From: Rhodospirillaceae bacterium
Lineage (GTDB): Bacteria; Pseudomonadota; Alphaproteobacteria; Azospirillales; Azospirillaceae
DNA: 42,885 nt
Reading direction: 5' to 3'
NCBI GenBank assembly: GCA_029267445.1
Contig: JAJUIU010000029.1
Span: forward strand, 1 to 42,885
Shown: one piece after another, positions 23,674 through 33,911 of the stretch
Numbering within the stretch: position 1 is the first letter of the stretch
How the letters are laid out: each line of letters begins with the position of its first letter
Program-made: the position numbers and the translations under genes
Notes under the pieces: generated by a model
What the model was told of the DNA's origin: nothing
Database searches by the model: none
What the model saw: only the letters and a program-made list of their open reading frames with translations

Positions 23674-24897
23674 ATGGACGGGGGTGCGGACAAACGGACG
23701 GGTGGACTGCCGGCCTTCGCCGATGCCGCCGCCATGGTCGCGGCCTTGCGGCCGGAGTCGCCGGTGTACTGCTTCCGCCCCCACATCCTGACCGCCCGCG
23801 CGAGGGAGTTCGTCGCCGCCTTTCCCGGTGACGTCCTCTACGCCGTCAAATGCAATCCCGAACCGCTGGTGCTCGATGCCCTGTGGGCGGGCGGCATCCG
23901 CCATTTCGACACCGCCTCCCTGGTGGAGATAGAGACTGTACGCGGCCGCTTCCCGGACGCCGCCTGCCACTACATGCACCCGGTCAAAAGCCGGGAATCG
24001 ATCCGCGCGGCCCGTCTCCGTCACGGCATCCGCCACTACGTCGTCGACCATGCGGATGAGCTGGACAAGCTGGTGGCGGAAACCGGCGGCGATGCTTCGA
24101 TCGTCGTCGTCGTCCGCCTCGCCACGGCGCGGGGGGCGGCCGTCTACGACCTGGGCGGCAAGTTCGGCTGCACGGTGGAGCAGGGGGCCGACCTGATGCG
24201 CCGGGCCGCCGCGCGCGGCCTGCGGGTGGGCGTGTGCTTCCATGTCGGCTCGCAGTGCATGAACCCCGGCAGCTACACGGCGGCCTTGCGGCTGGTCCGG
24301 GCCTGCATCGACCTGTCCGGCGTGGAACCGGCTGTGATCGATGTCGGCGGGGGCTTCCCGACCTCCTATGTCGGGCATGAGCCGCCGCCGCTGTCGGACT
24401 ACATGGACGCGATCCGCGCCGGCCTGAAGGTGGTCTCCCCGCCGGAAGGTTGCGCCGTCTGGTGCGAGCCGGGGCGCGGCATGGTCGCCAACGGCGCCTC
24501 CCTCGTCGTGCGGGTGGAGATGCGTCGGGACGGGCACCTGTACCTGAACGACGGCGTCTACGGCAGCCTCTGCGACCTGAAGTTCCCCGGCATCCACATG
24601 GCCATGCGGGTGATCCGTGACGGCCGCTTCCATGATCGGGAGATGGCCCCCTTCGGCCTGTTCGGCCCCACCTGCGACTGCTACGACCAGATGCCCGGCC
24701 CCTACATGCTGCCCGCCGACGTGCGGGAGGGGGACTGGATCGAGATCGGGCAGTGCGGCGCCTACACCACCGCCACCCGCACACCCTTCAATGGCTTCCT
24801 GGCTGAGCGGTTCGTGACCGTGGCCGACGCCGCCTTCCTTCCGACCCCGGCCATGGTCCCGCCGCCGCACATGGTGCCGCAGGCGCGGGCGGCCTGA
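23674..24897 (+). CDS. ornithine/lysine/diamine decarboxylase (fold III)
   Basis: PLP-dependent decarboxylase of the alanine-racemase fold, most likely making putrescine from ornithine. Of 407 residues, YAVKCNP places the PLP lysine at 59. HVGSQ, the GGGFP phosphate loop, EPGRGMV and the active-site GPTCDCYDQM are all present. GGAGG ends 6 bp before ATG 23674, whereas it directly abuts ATG 23668, so 23674 is preferred. The long leader suggests post-initiation control by polyamines. Lysine or a related substrate cannot be excluded. Confidence 0.88.
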   Translation: MDGGADKRTGGLPAFADAAAMVAALRPESPVYCFRPHILTARAREFVAAFPGDVLYAVKCNPEPLVLDALWAGGIRHFDTASLVEIETVRGRFPDAACHYMHPVKSRESIRAARLRHGIRHYVVDHADELDKLVAETGGDASIVVVVRLATARGAAVYDLGGKFGCTVEQGADLMRRAAARGLRVGVCFHVGSQCMNPGSYTAALRLVRACIDLSGVEPAVIDVGGGFPTSYVGHEPPPLSDYMDAIRAGLKVVSPPEGCAVWCEPGRGMVANGASLVVRVEMRRDGHLYLNDGVYGSLCDLKFPGIHMAMRVIRDGRFHDREMAPFGLFGPTCDCYDQMPGPYMLPADVREGDWIEIGQCGAYTTATRTPFNGFLAERFVTVADAAFLPTPAMVPPPHMVPQARAA

Positions 24898-24921
24898 GCC
24901 GTCTTTTCCGCCGCCGGACGC

Positions 24922-24937
24922 CGTGCTACTCAGCACG
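24922..24937 (+). promoter_or_regulatory. hairpin directly before the hydrolase start
   Basis: CGTGCT-ACTC-AGCACG is a perfect six-pair stem with a four-base loop, ending 2 bp before ATG 24940 and occupying the place of the ribosome-binding site. No T-run follows. It could limit translation of the hydrolase, or be chance in GC-rich DNA. Confidence 0.3.
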
Positions 24938-24939
24938 CC

Positions 24940-25806
24940 ATGGCGACCATGATCGAACGCAGCTTCAACGGCCTCTCGGCCACGGGTTTCCACCGCGTGT
25001 CCTATACCCAGTGGGACCCGTCCACCGGCGCGCCCACGCGGGCCGTCGTCTGCGTGCACGGACTGACCCGCAACGGACGCGATTTCGACCGGCTGGCGGA
25101 AGCGCTGGCCGACGCGCTGCAGGCCCGTGTGGTCTGCCCCTCCGTGGTCGGGCGCGGGACCAGCGACTGGCTCGCCAACCCCGACCTCTACGGCTATCCG
25201 CAGTATCTGGCCGACATGACCGCCCTGATCGCCCGCCTGGACGTGGAGCGGGTGGACTGGGTCGGCAGCTCCATGGGCGGGCTGATCGGCATGATGCTGG
25301 CGGCCCAGCCCAAATCGCCGATCCGCCGGCTGGTGGTGAATGACATCGGCCCCTTCGTGCCCAAGGCGGCGCTGGAGCGCATCCGCGACTATATCGGCCA
25401 CGATCCGGCGTTCCCCGACGTGCGGGCCCTGGAAGCCTATCTGCGGGAGATTTACACGGTCTGGGGCCCCATGACGGACGCCGACTGGGCCCACATGGCC
25501 CGGCACACGGCCCGTCCGCATCCGGCGGGCGGTGTGGGCCTCGCCTACGATCCCGGCATCGCCAAGGCGTTCAAGACGCAGCCCCTGACGGATGTCGACC
25601 TGTGGGCCGTCTGGAACGCCATCCGCTGCCCGGTCCTGGCCTTCCGGGGCGTGCTGTCGGACCTGATGCTGGCCGACACGGCCGACCGCATGACGCGGGA
25701 AGGCCCCCGGGCCACGCTGGTGAACGTGGAGGGGGTCGGCCACTGCCCGTCGCTGATGGATGCCGCGTCGATCGGCAGGATCCGTGACTTCTTCGCTCAG
25801 GCCTGA
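24940..25806 (+). CDS. alpha/beta-fold hydrolase
   Basis: A 288-residue cytoplasmic hydrolase. VCVHGLTRNGRDFD gives the oxyanion HG, WVGSSMGGLIG the nucleophilic serine elbow, FRGVLSDLM the acid region and VEGVGHCPSLMD the catalytic histidine. The substrate is unknown. ATG 24949 is a possible alternative start; neither has a clear Shine-Dalgarno. It follows the decarboxylase by 42 bp and overlaps the next hydrolase by about 23 bp, so the two hydrolases are probably co-translated. Confidence 0.85.
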   Translation: MATMIERSFNGLSATGFHRVSYTQWDPSTGAPTRAVVCVHGLTRNGRDFDRLAEALADALQARVVCPSVVGRGTSDWLANPDLYGYPQYLADMTALIARLDVERVDWVGSSMGGLIGMMLAAQPKSPIRRLVVNDIGPFVPKAALERIRDYIGHDPAFPDVRALEAYLREIYTVWGPMTDADWAHMARHTARPHPAGGVGLAYDPGIAKAFKTQPLTDVDLWAVWNAIRCPVLAFRGVLSDLMLADTADRMTREGPRATLVNVEGVGHCPSLMDAASIGRIRDFFAQA

Positions 25807-26770
25807 TCCGTCCTTTCCGCCCTTTAGGGAGCGCTGGCCCTGGCGGGGTCCGCATCTGCAGACCGTCCGCAACGTGCTGCGCGGACCCAAGGCCGTGCCG
25901 CCCGGCCCGCCGGAACGGATGCGCTTCCCCATGGACGATGGCAGCGGCGACGTGCTGCTGGGCGCGCTCGACCGGCCCGCCCAGGGTGTCCGTAAGCCGC
26001 TCGTCATCCTGGTGCACGGCCTGACGGGCTGTGAGACCGGCACCTACATGCTGACAACGGCGGCGGCCCTGCTGGCGCAGGGGCACCCGGTGCTGCGGCT
26101 GAACCAGCGTGGTGCCGGACCGTCCCGCCCGTTCTGCCGCCTGCGCTATCATGCGGGCCGCTCGCAGGACCTGCGCGCGGTGCTGGCGCAGCTTCCGTCC
26201 GGGCTGGTCGGCGACGGGGTGCTCATGGCCGGCTACTCGCTGGGCGGGAACGCGCTCCTGAAGCTGCTGGGGGAGGGGGACCTGCCGGTGCCCATCCTGG
26301 CGGCGGCCAGCGTCTCCGCCCCAATCGACCTTGCCTTGACATCCCGCACCTTCATGGAGCCCCGGAATCGGGTCTACCATTCCTGGCTCTTGAACCGCAT
26401 GAAGGCGGAAACCTTCGCCAGCGGCCCGCGGATCGAGGCGAAATGGGCGGACGCCGTCCGCACGGCCCGGTCGGTCTACGAATTCGACGACCGCTTCATC
26501 GGCCCCTGGAACGGCTGGTCGGGTGCGGAGGAGTACTACGCCGTCAACTCCGCCCTGCGGTTCCTGCCCCGGATCGCCGTGCCCACGCTGGTCGTCCATG
26601 CGCTGGACGACCCTTGGATACCGGGGGCGATCTACACATCCATCGACTGGTCGGCCAACCCGAACCTCACGCCTTTGCTGCCGTCGGGCGGCGGACATGT
26701 CGGCTTCCATGGGGAGGGCGGGGTCTGGCACGACCGCTGCCTCGCCGCCTTCTTTGCCGCCCACATCTGA
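25784..26770 (+). CDS. YheT-family alpha/beta hydrolase
   Basis: About 328 residues matching the YheT/embryogenesis-associated EMB8-like family: PFRERWPWRGPHLQT near the start, LVHGLTGCETGTYM, the serine elbow MAGYSLGGNALLK, and catalytic His in PSGGGHVGFHG. In-frame ATGs come only after the conserved N terminus, so GTG 25784 (GCAGGA 3 bp upstream) is preferred; it overlaps the previous gene. The role of the family is poorly known; lipid ester hydrolysis is the usual guess. Confidence 0.85.
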   Translation: MTSSLRPDPSFPPFRERWPWRGPHLQTVRNVLRGPKAVPPGPPERMRFPMDDGSGDVLLGALDRPAQGVRKPLVILVHGLTGCETGTYMLTTAAALLAQGHPVLRLNQRGAGPSRPFCRLRYHAGRSQDLRAVLAQLPSGLVGDGVLMAGYSLGGNALLKLLGEGDLPVPILAAASVSAPIDLALTSRTFMEPRNRVYHSWLLNRMKAETFASGPRIEAKWADAVRTARSVYEFDDRFIGPWNGWSGAEEYYAVNSALRFLPRIAVPTLVVHALDDPWIPGAIYTSIDWSANPNLTPLLPSGGGHVGFHGEGGVWHDRCLAAFFAAHI

Positions 26771-26851
26771 AACCCGCGCGTACGCCTCGTCACCAAGGGG
26801 CCGCCGATATAGTATCATTCCGGTCGGGGTGGCTCGGTCGGAGTGCGCATC

Positions 26852-27505
26852 ATGCGGGCCTTGATGAGGGCGGGTGTCGTGGCGGCCGGTATCGCCGCGA
26901 TGGGGCCCGTCGTCCCGGCGCTGGCCCAGACGCCGTCCTCCCCTGCCCAGACGCCAGCGCCCCCCACGACTCCGGCCAGTCCGGACCTGATGCGCTTCCT
27001 GTCGACGACGCCGATCACGCTGCTGGACTGGGGCATGCTCCGGCTGGAACGCGACCTGGAGGAGGCGGTGAAGCAACTCGGCCTCGACCGGGGGCGGGAG
27101 GGGCCGCCGAAGATCGGCACCCAGTTCCGCTTCGGCGATCGCCGGGTGCTCGCCTACGCGTCCTTCGCGGTGAAGGCGGCGAGCCGGACGGAGTCCAACT
27201 GTCGGGACATCTTCTCCATGGTGCGGGAGGCGCTGTTGTCGGCAGCACCAAAGGGCGCCACCGGTGCCGGCTGGTACCTTGCGCGCACCTTCAATTCCGA
27301 TTTCCGCCGCCTGGAGACGCAGCCCGAACCGTTTGACGAGCTGCTGCTGGACGCCGTGCTGCTTGAGATCACGCTGCGCGTCCCGCCGAATGAGGCCTTC
27401 GCTGGCGGTCCGGGCCGCGTCGCCTGCGCCGGCCGCCTGGACTCGGAGACGGCCTACATCGTGCCGCTGCCCCAGGTTCCGACCCAGCCCCGTCCGGCGG
27501 GCTGA
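26852..27505 (+). CDS. exported protein of unknown function
   Basis: Not recognised. The 217-residue product starts with a classical signal peptide (MRALMRAGVVAAGIAAMGPVVPALA, cleavage expected after ALA before QTPSS), then a Pro/Thr linker (about 24-45) and a globular domain. That domain has one internal Cys (SNCRDIF) and another near the end (RVACAGRLDSE), which could form a disulphide in the periplasm. GGAG precedes ATG 26852 by 8 bp; GTG 26843 is an alternative. It ends 3 bp from the convergent hemB stop. Base composition and codon use match its neighbours, so it looks native. Confidence 0.75.
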   Translation: MRALMRAGVVAAGIAAMGPVVPALAQTPSSPAQTPAPPTTPASPDLMRFLSTTPITLLDWGMLRLERDLEEAVKQLGLDRGREGPPKIGTQFRFGDRRVLAYASFAVKAASRTESNCRDIFSMVREALLSAAPKGATGAGWYLARTFNSDFRRLETQPEPFDELLLDAVLLEITLRVPPNEAFAGGPGRVACAGRLDSETAYIVPLPQVPTQPRPAG

Positions 27506-27508
27506 CCC

Positions 27509-28582
<1,074 letters not shown>

Positions 28583-28600
28583 CTACGCCCGGCCGCGTCA

Positions 28601-28626
28601 GCCCTCAAGAACGGCCCTCAAGACCG
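28601..28626. repeat. 13-bp tandem duplication at a gene end
   Basis: Two adjacent 13-bp units (28601-28613 and 28614-28626) share GCCCTCAAGA and differ at one base. The second unit contains the stop codon of the metallophosphoesterase gene (minus strand, 28618-28620). Because 13 is not a multiple of three, the duplication moved or created that stop. Confidence 0.6.
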
Positions 28627-29478
28627 CCCGGCAAGGCGGCGGTCCGCATCTGCAAGGCCGGTGTCCTCCGCCAGCTTGTGCCAGAAGTCGCCGCGCTTCT
28701 CCCATTCGGTGGTCAGGCTGCCCGTGAACCGCGCGCCCTCCCAGCTCCGCACATGGATCGTCAGGTGCTGTGGGGCGATGTCGATGAGGTTGTAGGCGTT
28801 GGGTTCGTCGCGCAGGCGCGTGGAGGTCGCGGTGGACGCCTGGGCCACCAGGATGGAGCGGGCGACCGTGGTGTGATGGGTCATGACGTCGCCCGAATAG
28901 GCCCGGTGCAGATGGCCCGCCAACAGCAGGTCCACGCCCGTCGATTCCAGGGCCGCCAGCGCCTGCCGGGCCCGTCCCACCAGCCGCTCCCCCGGCTTGC
29001 CCGGTGGAGGAAGGAAGGGATGGTGGGTGAACACGACCTTGAACACGTCCGCGTCCAGCCGTCCGAGGCAGGCCCGGATCCGGTCCATCTGCCGCCGGTT
29101 CACGCGGCCCTCCGCGAAATCCACGATCAGGGAGCGCGCCGTGTTCAGCCCCAGCACCGCTACCTCGCCCATGTCGCGGAACGGGTTCAGGTCGGCGCCG
29201 ATGAAGCTGCGGTAGTTCCGGAACGGGTCGCTGAACCGTGCCAGCAGGTTGTAGACCGGAATGTCGTGGTTGCCCGGAACCACCATGTAGGGACGAGCCA
29301 GCGCGTCCAGGAAGGCCTTGGCCGCCCGGAACTGGCGCGGGCGCGCCCGCTGGGTGAGATCGCCGCTGATCACGACGAGGTCCGGCGCCTCGCGCTCGAG
29401 GTCGGCGGCCAGGGCTGCGACCACCCGCGCGTCCGTGCGGCCGAAATGCAGGTCTGAGATGTGGGCGAGCCGCTTCAT
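28618..29478 (-). CDS. metallophosphoesterase
   Basis: A 286-residue calcineurin-like phosphoesterase with every metal ligand block in order: SDLHFG, SGDLTQR, PGNHDIP, FTHHPF and AGHLHRAY. This pattern fits the CpdA/class III cyclic-nucleotide phosphodiesterase group, but UDP-diacylglucosamine or lipid phosphate substrates are equally possible. ATG 29478 overlaps the stop of the upstream lipid kinase (ATGA), so the two are translationally coupled and may act on related lipids or second messengers. A long in-frame upstream extension overlaps that gene and was rejected. Confidence 0.88.
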   Translation of the reverse strand: MKRLAHISDLHFGRTDARVVAALAADLEREAPDLVVISGDLTQRARPRQFRAAKAFLDALARPYMVVPGNHDIPVYNLLARFSDPFRNYRSFIGADLNPFRDMGEVAVLGLNTARSLIVDFAEGRVNRRQMDRIRACLGRLDADVFKVVFTHHPFLPPPGKPGERLVGRARQALAALESTGVDLLLAGHLHRAYSGDVMTHHTTVARSILVAQASTATSTRLRDEPNAYNLIDIAPQHLTIHVRSWEGARFTGSLTTEWEKRGDFWHKLAEDTGLADADRRLAGRS

Positions 29479-30416
29479 CGCGCGGCGGCCCGTGCCGAAT
29501 TGGTGCCGCCCGCCTCGTCCGGCCGGGCCGGGCGCAGCACGCGCAGCGCACCGGGGCGGATCCGGTAATGCAGCGGCGTGGTCAGCCGCTGCACCTCGCC
29601 GTCGTTTGCGATGCGCAGGGTGCTCCGCCGCGAATAGACCGTGCATTCCCGCGCCAGATGCACCTCCAGCTCCGGATCCCGCAGCCACAGGCCCGTCAGG
29701 AACCCAAGACCGAGACGGATCAGCCGCGTCCGCGTCCGATGCTTGGCGACATAGATGGCGAGGGTGCCGGCCGACAGCTGGGATCGGTGCAGGATCGGCC
29801 CGAACCCCTCGTCATAGACATTGTTGGCCACGGCCAGCACGGGCGTGCGCACCCGCCGGACCCCGTCCTCCAGTTCAAGAACGACTTCCATAAGGGGCGG
29901 ATTCGCCAGGGTCTTGAAGCCCGCGACGATCATCGCCGGCCATTTGCGCAGGTTGTTGACGCCGCGCTGCCGTTCGCGCTCCTGCACCATCCGGGCGTAG
30001 AAGCCGATGACGGAGTTGTTGAGGAACGGCAAGCCGTTCACCTCCGCAACATCGATGCTGTCGACGGTCCCATCGGCCAGCGCCGCGACCGCTTCGGACA
30101 GCAGCAGCGGCAGGCCAAGGTCGCGCGCCAGCAGGTTCATGGTGCCGAGCGGCAGCACGCCCAGGATCTTCTGCGTTCCGGCCAGCACATGGACAGCCGT
30201 CGCGATGGTGCCGTCGCCGCCCCCGACGATGATGGCGTCGGCGTTCCCGTGGCTCGCCTTTTCGATGGCCGACCGGATGTCCGCGGCCGGCGCGTGGACG
30301 CAGAGGACCCGGTGACCGGCCGCTTCGAACGCCGTCTCGATCGTGGCGACATGCTCTTCCATCGGCGTGCCGAGAAGGCTGCCGGCGCTGCTGTTCAGGA
30401 CCACGTCGATGCGCAT
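29475..30416 (-). CDS. diacylglycerol/lipid kinase family protein
   Basis: The 313-residue product belongs to the DAGK-catalytic (YegS/DgkB-like) family that phosphorylates lipid alcohols at the inner membrane. It shows the nucleotide loop VGGGDGTIATAV, PLGTMNLLARDLG, the C-terminal beta-sandwich with NNSVIGFYARM and ANNVYDEGFGP, and IANDGEVQ at the end. The start is ATG 30416, giving the family start MRIDVVLNSSAGS. It is divergent from the valine-degradation genes across 172 bp (30417-30588) in which I see no gene or clear operator. Confidence 0.88.
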   Translation of the reverse strand: MRIDVVLNSSAGSLLGTPMEEHVATIETAFEAAGHRVLCVHAPAADIRSAIEKASHGNADAIIVGGGDGTIATAVHVLAGTQKILGVLPLGTMNLLARDLGLPLLLSEAVAALADGTVDSIDVAEVNGLPFLNNSVIGFYARMVQERERQRGVNNLRKWPAMIVAGFKTLANPPLMEVVLELEDGVRRVRTPVLAVANNVYDEGFGPILHRSQLSAGTLAIYVAKHRTRTRLIRLGLGFLTGLWLRDPELEVHLARECTVYSRRSTLRIANDGEVQRLTTPLHYRIRPGALRVLRPARPDEAGGTNSARAAAR

Positions 30417-30588
30417 GGGGTGGTTGGCTCCGCCGGTCCCGGGCCGCACGAGGGACTGGCGCGGAAACAGGAGGCCGTGCTCCGGGGTTCCCCGATGGCG
30501 ACCGCATGCGGCCCGGTGGGCCGGATTGACAGGGGGAGGGGCGGGTCTATGATCCGGCACCCTTCCGCCCCGAACCCGGACGCGAGGC

Positions 30589-31731
30589 ATGGATTTCGAA
30601 CTCTCCGCCGACCAGCGCGCCTTCCAGGACATGGCGCGCGGTTTCGCCGCCGAGCATCTCGCCCCGCACGCGGCGGAGTGGGACGAGCACGGCATCTTCC
30701 CCGTCGACACGCTCCGCAAGGCGGCGGAGCTCGGCTTCGCCGGCCTCTACTGCTCCGACGAGCAAGGCGGCACCGGCCTGACCCGGCTGGACGCGGCCGT
30801 GCTGTTCGAGGAGCTGTCCGCCGCCGACCCCTCGACGGCCGCCTACATCTCCATCCACAACATGGTCGCGTGGATGATCGACAGCTTCGGCGATGCGGAG
30901 CAGAAGGCCCGGTGGCTGCCGTCGATGTTCAGCATGGAGCGCCTCGGCAGCTACTGCCTGACCGAGCCCGGCAGCGGGTCGGACGCCGCGTCGCTGCGCA
31001 CGCGGGCGGAGCGCGACGGCGACCATTACGTGCTGAACGGCAGCAAGGCCTTCATCTCCGGCGCCGGGGCGACCGACCTCTATATCGTCATGTGCCGCAC
31101 CGGCGGCCCCGGACCCAAAGGCATCTCCGCCATCGTCGTGGAGAAGGACACGCCCGGCCTTTCCTTCGGCAAGAAGGAGCGGAAGATGGGCTGGAACAGC
31201 CAGCCGACGGCGCAGGTGATCCTGGAGGATTGCCGCGTGCCCGTCGCCAACCGCCTGGGTGCCGAAGGCGAGGGCTTCAAGTTCGCCATGAAGGGGCTGG
31301 ACGGCGGGCGCATCAACATCGCCGCCTGCTCCCTCGGCGGGGCCCGCGCCTGTCTGGAACAGGCCCGCGACTACATGAACAGCCGCCAGCAGTTCGGCAA
31401 ACCGCTGGCCGATTTCCAGGCGCTCCAGTTCATGCTGGCCGACATGGCGACGGAACTCGACGCCGCCCGGCTGATGGTCCACCGGGCGGCCGTGGCGCTC
31501 GACCATGGGCATCCGGAGGCGACGAACTGGTGCGCCATGGCAAAGCGGTTCGCCACGGATGTCGGTTTCAAGGTGGCGAACGAGGCGCTGCAGCTCCACG
31601 GCGGCTACGGCTACATCCGCGAGTACCCGGTGGAGCGGTTCGTCCGCGACCTGCGCGTCCACCAGATCCTGGAGGGCACGAACCAGGTCATGCGGATGAT
31701 CGTCGCCCGCCACCTGTTGAAGGGCGCCTGA
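30589..31731 (+). CDS. acyl-CoA dehydrogenase, probable isobutyryl-CoA dehydrogenase
   Basis: FAD enzyme of 380 residues that should oxidise isobutyryl-CoA to methacrylyl-CoA in valine breakdown. Signatures are [15 protein letters not shown] (FAD/substrate loop), [57 protein letters not shown] and the catalytic Glu in [10 protein letters not shown]. The assignment to isobutyryl-CoA rests on the next two genes, which do later valine steps, and on resemblance to ACAD8-type sequences; a related short-branched acyl-CoA remains possible. Confidence 0.88.
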   Translation: MDFELSADQRAFQDMARGFAAEHLAPHAAEWDEHGIFPVDTLRKAAELGFAGLYCSDEQGGTGLTRLDAAVLFEELSAADPSTAAYISIHNMVAWMIDSFGDAEQKARWLPSMFSMERLGSYCLTEPGSGSDAASLRTRAERDGDHYVLNGSKAFISGAGATDLYIVMCRTGGPGPKGISAIVVEKDTPGLSFGKKERKMGWNSQPTAQVILEDCRVPVANRLGAEGEGFKFAMKGLDGGRINIAACSLGGARACLEQARDYMNSRQQFGKPLADFQALQFMLADMATELDAARLMVHRAAVALDHGHPEATNWCAMAKRFATDVGFKVANEALQLHGGYGYIREYPVERFVRDLRVHQILEGTNQVMRMIVARHLLKGA

Positions 31732-31768
31732 CCCGCCGGGGCGCCCGCCCCCAAAGCAAGGGAAAACC

Positions 31769-32866
31769 ATGGACGCCAGCCACGCCACGAACCTTGACGC
31801 GATCTGCGAGGTGCGCGGCCCGATCGGGCTGATAACGCTCAACCGGCCCAAGGCGCTGAACGCGCTGACACTGGGCATGATCAGGACCATCGACCCGGTG
31901 CTCAAATCCTGGGCCGCCGATCCAGGCGTCAAGGCGGTGGTGATCCGGGGGGCGGGCGACCGGGCCTTCTGCGCCGGTGGCGATGTGCGCGCCGTCTACG
32001 ATGACGGGCTCGCGATGAAGCGGGGCGAGGGGGACGGCGCCCTGACCCGGGACTTCTTCCGGGAGGAGTACCGGCTCAACCGCAGGATCAAGCGCTTCCC
32101 CAAGCCTTTCATCGCCATCCTCGACGGGATCACCATGGGCGGCGGGGTCGGGCTTTCCATCCATGGCTCCCACCGGGTCACGACGGAGAAGACCCTTTTC
32201 GCCATGCCGGAAACGGCGATCGGCCTCTTTCCCGACGTCGGCGCCAGCTTCGCCCTGACGCGGATGCCGGGCGAACTCGGGACCTATCTCGCCTTGACCG
32301 GGGCGCGGCTCCAGGCGGCCGATCTCACCTATCTCGGCGTCGGCACCGGCCACATTCCGAGCGGGAAGGCGGACCGACTGGTTGAGGACCTGGTCGCGGC
32401 CGACTGGTCCGCCGGGGACCCCGGCAAGCTGGCGGACGACATCACCGCCACGCACGAGATCTCCGTGGGGGAACCAACCCTTCCCGGCCACCGGGAGGCC
32501 ATCGACCGCTGCTTCGGCCAATCCACGGTGGAAGGCATCCTCGAAGCCCTTGTCCAGGATGGCACGGAGTGGGCGGACCAGACGGCGAAGACCTTGGCCG
32601 CCATGTCGCCCACCAGTCTGAAGGTCTCCCTGGCCGAAATGCGGCGCGGCGCCCTGCTCGACTTCGACGACTGCCTCAGGACGGAGTACCGTCTCAGCCA
32701 GTCCTGCATGCGCGGCGACGATTTCTATGAGGGCATCCGCGCCGTCCTTGTCGACAAGGACCGGAACCCGAAGTGGCGACCGGCCGACCTTGCGGCGGTG
32801 TCGGACGGGGACGTGCAGGCCCATTTCGCGCCGACCGGGGTGGAGGACCTGTCCTTCGACGACTGA
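31769..32866 (+). CDS. 3-hydroxyisobutyryl-CoA hydrolase
   Basis: Crotonase-fold thioesterase of 365 residues that releases 3-hydroxyisobutyrate from its CoA ester. FCAGGDVRAVYDDG and MGGGVGLSIHGSHRV form the oxyanion hole; PETAIGLFPDVGASF carries the Glu and Asp typical of HIBCH rather than of plain enoyl-CoA hydratase. Length and the C-terminal domain (MSPTSLKVSLAEMRRG, then SQSCMRGDDFYEGIRAVLVDKDRNPKW) also fit HIBCH. AAGGGA precedes the ATG. It lies 37 bp after the dehydrogenase. Confidence 0.92.
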   Translation: MDASHATNLDAICEVRGPIGLITLNRPKALNALTLGMIRTIDPVLKSWAADPGVKAVVIRGAGDRAFCAGGDVRAVYDDGLAMKRGEGDGALTRDFFREEYRLNRRIKRFPKPFIAILDGITMGGGVGLSIHGSHRVTTEKTLFAMPETAIGLFPDVGASFALTRMPGELGTYLALTGARLQAADLTYLGVGTGHIPSGKADRLVEDLVAADWSAGDPGKLADDITATHEISVGEPTLPGHREAIDRCFGQSTVEGILEALVQDGTEWADQTAKTLAAMSPTSLKVSLAEMRRGALLDFDDCLRTEYRLSQSCMRGDDFYEGIRAVLVDKDRNPKWRPADLAAVSDGDVQAHFAPTGVEDLSFDD

Positions 32867-32937
32867 ACCGGCGCGACCGGAGCCGGCGGCGACCAAGTCC
32901 GTCCGGCGGAAGAACGACGATAACGGGAGGAAACGCC

Positions 32938-33825
32938 ATGGCGACAGTCGCCTTCATCGGACTCGGCAACATGGGCCTGCCGATGGCCCAGAACATTCTC
33001 AAGGCCGGGCACCGCGTCATCGGCTTCGACATCGGCGCGGCCAACATGGACGCCGCCCGGGCGGCCGGTTTGAAAACGGCCGCCGGGGCCGGGGACGCGG
33101 CGGCGGCTGCTGACGCGATCGTCACCATGCTGCCCGCCGGCCAGCATGTGCGACAGGTCTATCTTGGCGATGGCGGGCTGGTGGCCCGTGCCCGCCCCGG
33201 CACGCTCATGATCGACAGCTCCACCATCGATGTGGAGGCCGCGCGGGCGGTGATCGCGTCGGCCGAGGCGGTGGGCCACGCCATGCTGGACGCCCCCGTT
33301 TCCGGCGGTACTGGCGGTGCGGCGGCCGGCACGCTGACCTTCATGGTCGGCGGGGCGGAGCAGGCGTTCGAGCGGGCGCGGCCGCTGCTGGAATGCATGG
33401 GCAAGACCATCGTCCATGCCGGCGGTCCCGGCACCGGTCAGGCGGCCAAGATCTGCAACAACATGATCCTCGGCATTTCGATGATCGCGGTCAGCGAAGC
33501 CTTCGCGTTGGCCGACAAACTGGGCCTCGACCGGCAGCGGCTGTTCGACATCAGCTCCAAGTCCTCCGGCCAGTGCTGGTCGCTGACCAGCTACTGCCCG
33601 GTCCCCGGCCCGGTGCCGACATCGCCCGCCAATCGGGACTATCAGGCTGGTTTCACGGCCGAGATGATGCTGAAGGACCTGAAGCTGGCGCAACAGGCCG
33701 CCCAGGCGGTCGGCGCCTCGACACCCTTGGGTGCCGAAGCGGCCCAGCTCTACCAACTTTTCGTGGGGTCCGGGCAAGGTAAGCTGGATTTCTCGGGCAT
33801 TATACAGATGCTTAAGGGGCATTAA
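32938..33825 (+). CDS. mmsB: 3-hydroxyisobutyrate dehydrogenase
   Basis: NAD-dependent oxidation of 3-hydroxyisobutyrate to methylmalonate semialdehyde. Of 295 residues, the start has the nucleotide fold IGLGNMGLPMAQN; DAPVSGGTGGAAAGTLTFMVGG is the substrate loop; GTGQAAKICNNM carries the catalytic lysine; and SGQCWSLTSYCPVPGPVPTSPANRDYQ is distinctive of MmsB. GGGAGG lies at good spacing before the ATG. The methylmalonate-semialdehyde dehydrogenase (mmsA) and a methacrylyl-CoA hydratase are not in the window. Confidence 0.94.
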   Translation: MATVAFIGLGNMGLPMAQNILKAGHRVIGFDIGAANMDAARAAGLKTAAGAGDAAAAADAIVTMLPAGQHVRQVYLGDGGLVARARPGTLMIDSSTIDVEAARAVIASAEAVGHAMLDAPVSGGTGGAAAGTLTFMVGGAEQAFERARPLLECMGKTIVHAGGPGTGQAAKICNNMILGISMIAVSEAFALADKLGLDRQRLFDISSKSSGQCWSLTSYCPVPGPVPTSPANRDYQAGFTAEMMLKDLKLAQQAAQAVGASTPLGAEAAQLYQLFVGSGQGKLDFSGIIQMLKGH

Positions 33826-33911
33826 TGCGTTAGGGTCTGTTGCAGTCGTCAACGGAGCGGATGGCGGCCGGAAGTCTTGGCCGCCCTTCGGCTTGCAGGC
33901 GGAACGCGGAG

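Noticed and set aside
23515-26043. Long minus-strand frame opposite the decarboxylase and hydrolase
   Set aside because: No domain character; antisense to genes with intact catalytic motifs.
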